Positions 1 to 8,249 of a stretch of 15,934 bases of DNA are shown here, piece after piece. The stretch spans positions 1,067,480-1,083,413 of the forward strand of contig NC_091559.1 in NCBI RefSeq assembly GCF_042767895.1, given 5' to 3'. The notes below the pieces were generated by a model. That model worked only from the letters and a program-made list of their open reading frames with translations, ran no database searches and had not been told where the DNA came from. Numbering within the stretch: position 1 is the first letter of the stretch; the number at the start of each line of letters is the position of its first letter. A program made the position numbers and the translations under genes. The DNA comes from Penaeus vannamei. Its lineage: Eukaryota; Arthropoda; Malacostraca; Decapoda; Penaeidae.

Positions 1-63
1 GAATGATGTTATGAATATGGAAGAAGGGCGAGGGAGGAGGAGAAGGGAGGAAGGGAAAGAAAG
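1..63 (+). repeat. Macrosatellite core, partial right end
   Basis: This is the last 63 bp of the core, cut by the window edge. It carries the purine-rich right end (GAAGGGCGAGGGAGGAGGAG and following) and belongs to the GGGAGG-AAGGG variant class rather than the GGGAGC-AAGGG class. Confidence 0.93.
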
Positions 64-770
64 AAAAAAAAAAAAGAAAGAAAGAAAGAAAAAAAGAGAA
101 ACAGCACTTACAAAAACGCAAAAAAAAAACGCAAAAAAAAGAAAAAAAGAAAGAAAAAAAAGAGAAACAGCACTTACAAAAACCGCAAAAAAAAACGCAA
201 AAAAAAGAAAAAAAAAGAAGAAGAGAAACAGCACTTACAAAAACGCAAAAAAAGAAAAAAAAAAGAAAAGAGAAACAGCACTTACAAAAACGCAAAAAAA
301 GAAAAAAAAAAGAAAAGAGAAACAGCACTTACAAAAACGCAAAAAAAAGAAAAAAAAAAGAAAAGAGAAACAGCACATAAAAACTGCAAAAAAAAAACGC
401 AAAAAAAGAAAAGAAACAAAAAAAAAAAAAAAGAAAAAAAAAAAAAAAAGAGAAAAAGAGAAACAGCACTTACAAGAACGCAAAAAAAAAAAAAGAAAGA
501 AACACACACACAAAAAAAGAGAAACAGCACATAAAAACGCAAAAAAAACCCGCAAAAAAACGCAAAAAAAATAAAATAAAAGAAAAAAAAAGAAACAGCA
601 CTTACAAAAACGCAAAAAAAGAAAAAAAAAAAGAAAATGAATGAAAGAAAGAAAAAAAGAGAAACAGCACATAAAAACGCACAAAAAAACGCAAAAAAAA
701 AGAAAGAAAGAAACAAAAAAGAAAAAGAAAAAAAAAAAGAAAAAAAAGAGAGAAACAGCACTTACAAGAA
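64..770 (+). repeat. Spacer 1: minisatellite, about 11 subunits
   Basis: About 707 bp of A-rich subunits. Three subunit forms mix: CAGCACTTACAAAAACGC, CAGCACATAAAAACGC and CAGCACTTACAAGAACGC. A short CACACACA tract near 501-511 and an AAAACCCGC motif near 545-553 recur in the spacer at 5403-5813, which suggests the two spacers share an ancestor. The last subunit runs directly into the next core. Confidence 0.9.
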
Positions 771-981
771 CGGAACTCCCGCGTGATAATCGCTAACTTG
801 CGAGGATTCGCTCATCAACACACTGTCTTCGTTAGCGAAACTACAGCGCCTTGTTAACACGCTTCTTGTGAGGCGAAAAAAGGTGCTTTGGACGATAAGG
901 AAAGTGTCTGGAGGAAATGAATGATGTTATGAAAATGGAAGAAGGGCGAGGGAGGAGGAGAAGGGAGCAAGGGAAAGAAAG
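771..981 (+). repeat. Macrosatellite core copy 1 (211 bp)
   Basis: Full-length core from CGGAACTCCCGCGTGATAAT to GGGAAAGAAAG. It belongs to the GGGAGC-AAGGG class and has one further visible substitution (GAAAATGG where most copies have GAATATGG). It contains the paired TCGCTAAC / GTTAGCGA and CGCCT / AGGCG inverted repeats. The core's complexity contrasts sharply with the A-rich spacers. Confidence 0.95.
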
Positions 982-1596
982 AAAAAAAGAGAAACAGCAC
1001 TTACAAGAACGCAAAAAAAAAGAAAAAAAAAGAAAAAAAAAGAGAAACAGCACTTACAAAAACGCAAAAAGAAAGAAAGAAACAAACAAACAAACAAAAA
1101 AAGAGAGAAACAGCACTTACAAAAACGAAAAAAAAAGCAAAAAAAAGAAAAAAAGAAACAAAAAAAAGAGAAACAGCACTTACAAAAACGCAAAAAAAGA
1201 AAAAAAAAGAAAATGAAAGAAAGAAAGAAAAAAAGAAAAACAGCACATAAAATAGCAAAAAAAGAAAAAAAAAGAAAATGAAAGAAACAAAGAAAAAAAA
1301 GAGAAACAGCACTTACAAAAACGCAAAAAAAAAAAAAAAGAAAATGAAAGAAAGAAAGAAAAAAAGAAAAACAGCACATAAAAACGCAAAAAAAAAACGC
1401 AAAAAAAGAGAAAGAAAAAAAAAAAGAAAAAAAAAAGAGAAACAGCACATAAAAACGCAAAAAAAGCGCAAAAAAAGAGAAAGAAACAAAAACAAAAACA
1501 AAAAAAAAAGAAAAAAAAAAAAAAGAGAAACAGCAATTACAAGAACGCAAAAGAAAAAAAAAAAAAAAAAAAAAAGAGAAACAGCACTTACAAGAA
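982..1596 (+). repeat. Spacer 2: minisatellite, about 10 subunits
   Basis: About 615 bp. Subunit order matches the spacer at 2780-3596: an initial CAAGAACGC form, an AAACAAACAAAC stretch, several AAAATGAAAGAAAGAAAG linkers, two CACATAAAA forms and then GCGC-A(n)-GAGAAAGAAACAAAAAC near 1468-1500. I read this as a sign that the two units came from one block duplication. Confidence 0.9.
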
Positions 1597-1807
1597 CGGA
1601 ACTCCCGCGTGATAATCGCTAACTTGCGAGGATTCGCTCATCAACACACTGTCTTCGTTAGCGAAACTACAGCGCCTTGTTAACACGCTTCTTGTGAGGC
1701 GAAAAAAGGTGCTTTGGACGATAAGGAAAGTGTCTGGAGGAAATGAATGATGTTATGAATATGGAAGAAGGGCGAGGGAGGAGGAGAAGGGAGGAAGGGA
1801 AAGAAAG
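1597..1807 (+). repeat. Macrosatellite core copy 2 (211 bp, consensus type)
   Basis: Full-length core that appears identical to copies 4 and 6 by eye. The inverted repeat TCGCTAAC (1616-1623) / GTTAGCGA (1657-1664) encloses a small GCGA (1626-1629) / TCGC (1634-1637) hairpin. A second pair, CGCCT / AGGCG, lies at 1673-1677 and 1697-1701. Confidence 0.95.
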
Positions 1808-2568
1808 AAAAAAAAAAAGAAAGAAAGAAAGAAAGAGAAACAGTCCTTACAAAAACGCAAAAAAAAAACGCAAACAAAAGAAAGAAAAAAAGAAAAAAAG
1901 AGAAACAGCCCTTACAAAAACGCAAAAAAAAAACGCAAACAAAAGAAAGAAACAAAGAAAAAAAGAGAAACAGCACTTACAAAAACGCAAAAAAAAAAGA
2001 AGAAAATGAAAGAAATAAAGAAAAAAATTTAAACAGTACTTAAAAAAACGCAAAAAAAAAAACTAAAAAAAAAAAAACACAAAAAATAAAAAAAATAAAA
2101 AGAGAAACAGCACTTACAAAAACGCAAAAAAAACGCAAAAAAAAAGAAACCCAAAAAATAAAAAAAATAAAAAGAGAAAGAGCACTAACAAAAACGCAAA
2201 AAAAAGACAAAAAAAAAGCACCGCAAAAAAGAACAAAAATAAAATGAGAAACAGCACTTACATAAACGCAAAAAAAACGCAAAAAAAAAACGCAAAAAAT
2301 AAAAAAAATAAAAAGAGAAACAGCACTTACAAAAACGCAAAAAAAACGCAAGGAAAAAACGCAAAAAATAAAAAAAATAAAAAGAGAAACAGCACTTACA
2401 AAAACGCAAAAAAAAAAAAAAACGCAAAAAAAAGAAAAAAAAAAGAAAATGAAAGAAAGAAAGAAAGAGAAACAGCACATAAAAACGCAAAAAAAGAGAA
2501 AGAAACAAAAAAAAAAAAAAAAGAAAAAAAAGAAAAAAAGAAAAAGAGAGAAACAGCACTTACAAGAA
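1808..2568 (+). repeat. Spacer 3: minisatellite, about 11 subunits, AAATAAAA sub-family
   Basis: About 761 bp. From about 2080 to 2400 the linkers read AAAAAATAAAAAAAATAAAA, a form not seen in most other spacers and repeated at roughly 70-80 bp intervals. This is a local sub-family that expanded inside one spacer. Mutated subunit heads (CAGTCC, CAGCCC, CAGTAC, AGAGCACTAAC) are concentrated in this spacer. Confidence 0.9.
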
Positions 2569-2779
2569 CGGAACTTCCGCGTGATAATCGCTAACTTGCG
2601 AGGATTCGCTCATCAACACACTGTCTTCGTTAGCGAAACTACAGCGCCTTGTTAACACGCTTCTTGTGAGGCGAAAAAAGGTGCTTTGGACGATAAGGAA
2701 AGTGTCTGGAGGAAATTAAGGATGTTATGAATATGGAAGAAGGGCGAGGGAGGAGGAGAAGGGAGCAAGGGAAAGAAAG
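2569..2779 (+). repeat. Macrosatellite core copy 3 (211 bp)
   Basis: Full-length core with AACTTCCGC in place of AACTCCCGC, two substitutions in GGAAATTAAGGATG, and the GGGAGC-AAGGG variant. It shares that class with copies 1 and 7. Length is unchanged at 211 bp. Confidence 0.95.
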
Positions 2780-3596
2780 AAAAAAAGAGAAACAGCACTT
2801 ACAAGAACGCAAAAAAAAAGAAAAAAAAAGAAAAAAAAAGAGAAACAGCAGTTAAAAAATCGGAAAAAGAAAAAAAAAAAGAAACAAACAAACAAAAAAA
2901 GAAAGAAACAGCACTTAAAAAAACGCAAAAAAAAGCAAAAAAAAGAAAAAAAGAAAGAAAAAAAAGAGAAACAGCACTTACAAAAACGCAAAAAAAGAAA
3001 AAAAAAGAAAATGAAAGAAAGAAAGAAAAAAAGAGAAACAGCACATAAAAACGCAAAAAAAGAAAAAAAAAGAAAATGAAAGAAAGAAAGAAAAAAAAGA
3101 GAAACAGCACTTACAAAAACGCAAAAAGAAAAAAAAAGAAAATGAAAGAAAGAAAGAAAAAAAGAGAAACAGCACATAAAAACGCAAAAAAAAAACGCAA
3201 AAAAAGAGAAAGAAAAAAAAAAGAAAAAAAAAAGAGAAACAGCACATAAAAACGCAAAAAAAGCGCAAAAAAAGAGAAAGAAACAAAAACAAAAACAAAA
3301 AAAAAAGAAAAAAAAAAAAAGAGAAACAGCACTTACAAGAACGCAAAAGAAAAAAAAAGAAAAGAGAAAAAGAGAAACAGCACTCAAAAGAACGCAAAAG
3401 GAAAAAAAAAAAAAAAGAAAAAGAGAAACAACACTTACAAGAACGCAAAAGAAAAAAAAAGAAAAGAGAAAAAGAGAAACAGCACTTACAAGAACGCAAA
3501 AGAAAAAAAAAGAAAAGAGAAAAAGAGAAACAGCACTTACAAGAACGCAAAAGAAAAAAAAAGAAAAGAGAAAAAGAGAAACAGCACTTACAAGAA
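2780..3596 (+). repeat. Spacer 4: minisatellite, about 14 subunits with a 53-bp local expansion
   Basis: About 817 bp. The left two thirds match the subunit order of spacer 2. The right part (about 3325-3596) is a recent expansion of a roughly 53-bp subunit: CAGCACTTACAAGAACGC, then AAAAG, an A tract, GAAAAGAGAAAAAGAGAAA. About five copies are nearly identical, with one CAGCACTCAAAAG and one CAACACTTAC variant. Confidence 0.9.
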
Positions 3597-3807
3597 CGGA
3601 ACTCCCGCGTGATAATCGCTAACTTGCGAGGATTCGCTCATCAACACACTGTCTTCGTTAGCGAAACTACAGCGCCTTGTTAACACGCTTCTTGTGAGGC
3701 GAAAAAAGGTGCTTTGGACGATAAGGAAAGTGTCTGGAGGAAATGAATGATGTTATGAATATGGAAGAAGGGCGAGGGAGGAGGAGAAGGGAGGAAGGGA
3801 AAGAAAG
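3597..3807 (+). repeat. Macrosatellite core copy 4 (211 bp, consensus type)
   Basis: Full-length consensus core, GGGAGG-AAGGG class, with all inverted repeats intact. Confidence 0.95.
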
Positions 3808-4448
3808 AAAAAAAAAGAAAGAAAGAAAAAAAGAAAAAAAGAGAAACAGCACTTACAAAAATGCAAAAAAAGAGAAAGAAAAAACAAAAAAAAAAAGAAA
3901 AAAAAAAGAAAAAAAGAGAAACAGCACATAAAAACGCAAAAAAAAAAACGCAAAAAAAGAGAAAGAAACAAAAAAAAAAAGAAAAAAAAAGAAAAAAAGA
4001 GAAACAGCACTTACAAAAACGCAAAAAAAAACGCAAAAAAGAGAAAAAAAAAAAAAAAAAGAGAGAAACAGCACATAAAAACGCAAAAAAAAAAACGCAA
4101 AAAAAGAGAAAGAAACAAAAAAAAAGAAAAAAAAAGAAAAAAAGAGAAACAGCACTTACAAAAACGCAAAAAAAAACGCAAAAAAGAGAAAGAAACAAAA
4201 AAAAAAAGAAAAAGAAAGAAACAGCACATAAAAACGCAAAAAAAAACGCAAAAAAAGAGAAAGAAAAAAAAAGAAGAAAAAAAAAGAGAAACAGCACATA
4301 AAAACGCAAAAAAAAAAAACGCAAAACAAAAAACAAAAAAAAAAGAAAAAAAAAAGAAAAAAAGAAAAAGAGAAACAGCCCTTACAAAAAGAAAAGAAAA
4401 AAAAAGAAAAGAAAAAGAAAAAAAAGAGAGAAACAGCACTTACAAGAA
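3808..4448 (+). repeat. Spacer 5: minisatellite, about 9 subunits
   Basis: About 641 bp. CAGCACTTACAAAAACGC and CAGCACATAAAAACGC forms tend to alternate, usually followed by a second CGC and GAGAAAGAAACAAA. This gives a dimeric rhythm of roughly 130-140 bp. Confidence 0.88.
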
Positions 4449-4659
4449 CGGAACTCCCGCGTGATAATCGCTACCTTGCGAGGATTCGCTCATCAACACA
4501 CTGTCTTCGTTAGCGAAACTACAGCGCCTTGTTAACACGCTTCTTGTGAGGCGAAAAAAGGTGCTTTGGACGATAAGGAAAGTGTCTGGAGGAAATGAAT
4601 GATGTTATGAATATGGAAGAAGGGCGAGGGAGGAGGAGAAGGGAGGAAGGGAAAGAAAG
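4449..4659 (+). repeat. Macrosatellite core copy 5 (211 bp)
   Basis: Full-length core with one visible substitution, CGCTACCTTGCG for CGCTAACTTGCG. The change falls in the left arm of the 8-bp inverted repeat and would break one pair of that stem in this copy. Confidence 0.95.
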
Positions 4660-5191
4660 AAAAAAAAAGAAAGAAAGAAAAAAAGAGAAACAGCACTTAC
4701 AAGAACGCAAAAGAAAAAAAAGAAAAAAAAAGAAAAAAAGAAAAAAAGAGAAACAGCACATAAAAACGCAAAAAAAGCGCAAAAAAAGAGAGAGACAAAA
4801 AAAAAAAAAAAAAAAAAAAAGAGAAACAGCACATAAAAACGCAAAAAAAGCGCAAAAGAAGAGAAAGAAAAAAAAAAAAAAAAAAAAAAGAGAAACAGCA
4901 CATAAAAACGCAAAAAAAGCGCAAAAGAAGAGAAAGAAAAAAAAAAAAAAAAAAAGAGAAACAGCACATAAAAACGCAAAAAAAGAGAAAGAAACAAAAA
5001 AAAAAAAAAAAAAAAAAAACAGAAACAGCACATAAAAACGCAAAAAAAAAAAACGCAAAAAAAGAGAAAGAAACAAAAAAAAAAAAAAGAGAGAGAAAAA
5101 AAAAAAGAAACAAAAAAAAGAGAAACAGCACTTACAAGAACGCAAAAGAAAAAAAAAGAAAAGAAAAAGAGAGAAACAGCACTTACAAGAA
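4660..5191 (+). repeat. Spacer 6: minisatellite, about 8 subunits
   Basis: About 532 bp. Five consecutive CACATAAAAACGC subunits (4755-5040), three of them followed by AAAAAAGCGCAAAAGAAGAG or a close relative, form a local homogeneous run. Two CAAGAACG forms follow and lead into the next core. Confidence 0.88.
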
Positions 5192-5402
5192 CGGAACTCC
5201 CGCGTGATAATCGCTAACTTGCGAGGATTCGCTCATCAACACACTGTCTTCGTTAGCGAAACTACAGCGCCTTGTTAACACGCTTCTTGTGAGGCGAAAA
5301 AAGGTGCTTTGGACGATAAGGAAAGTGTCTGGAGGAAATGAATGATGTTATGAATATGGAAGAAGGGCGAGGGAGGAGGAGAAGGGAGGAAGGGAAAGAA
5401 AG
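5192..5402 (+). repeat. Macrosatellite core copy 6 (211 bp, consensus type)
   Basis: Full-length consensus core, GGGAGG-AAGGG class, inverted repeats intact. It appears identical to copies 2 and 4. Confidence 0.95.
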
Positions 5403-5813
5403 AAAAAAAAAAAGAAAGAAAGAAAGAAAAAAAGAGAAACAGCACTTACAAAAACGCAAAAAAAAAAAAAGAGAGAGAGAAACAGCACTTACAAAAACGC
5501 AAAAAAAAAAAAAAAACCCGCAAAAAAAAGAAACACACACACACAAAAAAAGAGAAACAGCACTTACAAAAACGCAAAAAAAAAGAAAATGAAAGAAAGA
5601 AAGAAAGAAAGAGAAACAGCACATAAAAACGCAAAAAAACGTAACAAAAGAGAAAGAAACAAAAACAAAAAAAAAAAAAAAAAAGAGAAAAAGAGAAACA
5701 GCACATAAAAACGCAAAAAAAAAAAACGCAAAAAAATAAAAGAAACAAAAACAAAAAAAAAAAAACAAAAAAAAAAGAAAAGAAAAAAAAAAGAGAAACA
5801 GCACTTACAAGAA
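5403..5813 (+). repeat. Spacer 7: shortest minisatellite spacer, about 6 subunits
   Basis: About 411 bp, the shortest spacer. It carries an AAACCCGC motif (5514-5521) and an ACACACACACAC tract near 5532-5544. This is the same rare pair seen in spacer 1, in the opposite order. Confidence 0.88.
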
Positions 5814-6024
5814 CGGAACTCCCGCGTGATAATCGCTAACTTGCGAGGATTCGCTCATCAACACACTGTCTTCGTTAGCGAAACTACAGCGCCTTGTTAA
5901 CACGCTTCTTGTGAGGCGAAAAAAGGCGCTTTGGACGATAAGGAAAGTGTCTGGAGGAAATGAATGATGTTATGAATACGGAAGAAGGGCGAGGGAGGAG
6001 GAGAAGGGAGCAAGGGAAAGAAAG
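5814..6024 (+). repeat. Macrosatellite core copy 7 (211 bp)
   Basis: Full-length core of the GGGAGC-AAGGG class, with GGCGCTTTGG for GGTGCTTTGG and GAATACGG for GAATATGG. No indels. Confidence 0.95.
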
Positions 6025-6717
6025 AAAAAAAAAGAAAGAAAGAAAAAAAGAGAAACAGCACTTACAAAAACACAAAAAAAAGAAAGAAACAAAGAAAAAA
6101 AAGAGAAACAGCACTTACAAAAACACAAAAAAAAGAAAGAAAAAAAGAAAAAAAAGAGAAACAGCACTTACAAAAACGCAAAAAAAAAAAAAAAAAAAAA
6201 AAACGCAAAAAAAAGAAACAAACAAACAAGCAAAAAAAGAGAGAAACAGCACTTACAAGAACGCAAAAAAAAGAAAAAAAAGAAACAAAGAAAGAAAGAG
6301 AAACAGCACTTACAAGAACGCAAAAAAAAAAAACGCAAAAAAAGAGAAAGACAAACAAAAAAAAATAAAAATAAAATAAAATAGAAAGAAAAAAAAGAAA
6401 AAGAAAAAAAGAGAAACAGCACTTACAAGAACGAAAAAAGAGAAATAAATAAAAAAATAAATAAAAATAAAAAGAGAAACAGCACTTACAAGAACGCAAA
6501 AAAACGCAAAAAAAAGGAGAGAAACAGCACTTACAAAAACGCCAAAAAAAAAGCGCAAAAAAGAGAAAGAAACAAATAAAAAAAAAGAAAAAAAGAAAAA
6601 GAGAAACAGCACTTACAAAAACGCAAAAAAAAGAAAAAAAAAGAAAATGAAAGAGAGAAAAAAAGACAAACAGCACATAAAAACCCCCAAAAACACGCAA
6701 AAAAAGAGAAAGAAACA

Positions 6718-6749
<32 letters not shown>

Positions 6750-6840
6750 CAGCACATAAAAACGCAAAAAAAAAAAAAAAAAGCAAAAAAAGAGAAAGAA
6801 AAAAAAAAAAAAAAAAAAAGAGAAACAGCACTTACAAGAA
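6025..6840 (+). repeat. Spacer 8: minisatellite, about 12 subunits
   Basis: About 816 bp. It mixes CACTTACAAAAACAC, CAAGAACGC and CACATAAAA forms, with AAATAAATAAAAATAAAA linkers at about 6360-6385 and 6443-6472. An unusual CCCCCAAAAACACGC variant lies near 6684-6699. This is the most heterogeneous spacer. Confidence 0.88.
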
Positions 6841-7047
6841 CGAAACTCCCGCGTGATAATCGCTAACTTGCGAGGATTCGCTCATCAACACACTGTCTTC
6901 GTTAGCGAAACTACAGCGCCTTGTTAACACGCTTCTTGTGAGGCGAAAAAAGGTGCTTTGGACGATAAGGAAAGTGTCTGGAGGAAATGAATGATGTTAT
7001 GAATATGGAAGAAGGGCAAGGGAGGAGGAGAAGGGAGGAAGGGAAAG
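6841..7047 (+). repeat. Macrosatellite core copy 8, terminal copy
   Basis: The last core. It begins CGAAACTCCC (G to A) and has GGGCAAGGG for GGGCGAGGG. It matches the others up to GGGAAAG at 7047 and then continues as TGGGGAAGG instead of AAAGAAA. This marks the right boundary of the array. Confidence 0.93.
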
Positions 7048-7140
7048 TGGGGAAGGATAGGAGGACGAGGAAGAGGGATAAGAGGGAGAGAGAGAGAGGA
7101 GTGGAAGGGAAAGTAGAAAGTTATGGGGAGTAGAATAGTA
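7048..7140 (+). repeat. Purine-rich flank of the array
   Basis: GA-rich low-complexity DNA with a GAGAGAGAGAGAG run near 7085-7097 and few pyrimidines. It continues the purine bias of the core's right end but lacks the A-rich subunits. It may be the original flank from which the repeated core was derived. Confidence 0.7.
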
Positions 7141-8025
7141 AGAAAAATGATAATAATGATAATAACAATAATGATGATGATAATAACAACAATGATGATA
7201 AGAATAACAACAATTGTGATGATAACATTAGGGATAACAGTGTTAATGATAATAGTGATAATGATAGATAGCGAAAATGATAATGATAATGATAATAGCA
7301 ATAAATATAATTATAATAATGATGATAAGGATAATAATGATGATAATGATATTGATGATAGTGATAATACAATATGTATATAGTAATATTAATGAAAATA
7401 ATAACAATAATAGTCAAATTATGACAATAACAACACAATGATGATAATAATGACAATAACAATAATTAAAACAACAACAACAATAGTATTAACAATAGTG
7501 ATAATATTAGCAACAATAGGCTTAGTTAAGATAATAATAACGATGATAAGTAAAATGTTGATGATAATAATAAAAATTGTAATAATCATATTAAAAGTAG
7601 CAACAGTGATGACAGTAATAATGGTTGTAATAATACACCTAATCGTAATTATCTTTTTGTAATATGAAAGTAGATTTAAAACAAAAATAATAACAATAGC
7701 ATCGTCAACAGCAATAACAACAGGAACAATAATAACAATAGCTATGATGGTAATAATAATGATGAAAGTAATAATGATAGTGATAATAAAATGATTGACA
7801 ATAATGACAAGGAAAATAACGTCACAAATATCAATAATGAAGAAATAACAACAACAATCTATTGCAATAATGACTATTATTGTTATTTTTTCACTATTGA
7901 TATTGATATTAATAATGAACATTATTGTCATTTTTTCACTATTAATATAATTTTCATTATCATAATAGTGATGATAGATGATGATAAATGTAGTGATAGT
8001 AAAAAAAATATATATTTGTGAAAAG
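7140..8025. repeat. Degenerate ATN/AAC triplet tract I
   Basis: About 880 bp of imperfect triplet repeat. ATA, ATG, AAT and AAC triplets dominate the plus strand up to about 7860. The sense then partly reverses (TATTATTGTTATTTTTTCAC). Two related ATTGTYATTTTTTCACTATT segments lie at about 7878 and 7924, about 46 bp apart. Open frames here translate to Ile/Met/Asn/Asp runs and are not coding. Confidence 0.88.
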
Positions 8026-8213
8026 AGAGCGAGGTCACTACAGCTAAACTTTTATTATCTGGACAGACAACACGACCCGGATGTGAAGGACACCCTGGAC
8101 GTGTTATTCCAATATATGGTATGAAGTGTTCCTCTTCTGGACAGCAGCTTCTCATCCAAGACATTCCTGGGAATCCTATATCCTTGGAGGATTGAAGAAA
8201 AGGGAGTCCGTAT

Positions 8214-8214
<1 letters not shown>
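8026..8214. other. Complex sequence, no gene recognised
   Basis: About 190 bp of normal complexity between two repeats. Short open frames cross it on both strands, but I recognise no protein family and see no clear splice pattern. It could be the end of a dispersed element, since the 32-T run that follows (8215-8246) is long enough to be the tail of a minus-strand retroelement. No internal promoter box supports that. Confidence 0.5.

Positions 8215-8249
<35 letters not shown>

Larger units (their letters stand above)
1..7047. repeat. Macrosatellite array: 211-bp core plus A-rich minisatellite spacers
   Basis: A tandem array of composite units. Core starts lie at 771, 1597, 2569, 3597, 4449, 5192, 5814 and 6841, giving unit lengths of 826, 972, 1028, 852, 743, 622 and 1027 bp. 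A partial core opens the window, so the array extends to the left of it. Spacers hold about 80 subunits (hand count) of the form GAGAAACAGCACTTACAAAA + CGC + A-rich tract. The plus strand is almost free of T in the spacers. The Lys/Arg-rich open frames on plus and Phe/Leu-rich frames on minus follow from this composition and are not genes. No known satellite family was recognised. Confidence 0.95.

Noticed and set aside
1597..1807. Core repeat as a tRNA-derived SINE or tRNA gene
   Set aside because: GGATTCGCTC looks faintly like a T-loop, but no proper A box, B box or cloverleaf can be drawn, and no oligo-T terminator is placed correctly.
11..6856. Many long open frames rich in Lys/Arg (plus) or Phe/Leu/Ser/Cys (minus)
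   Set aside because: They come from A-rich spacers with few T bases and thus few stop codons on plus, and from the complementary T-rich strand. The frames shift between units, and the products have no complexity apart from the repeated core translation.
771..7047. CRISPR-like appearance of a conserved repeat with variable spacers
   Set aside because: The repeat is 211 bp, the spacers are hundreds of bases of related low-complexity subunits, no cas genes are present, and the sequence is eukaryotic in character.
8026..8214. Conserved exon
   Set aside because: Short open frames exist on both strands, but there is no family resemblance, no reading-frame signature and no clear splice sites.
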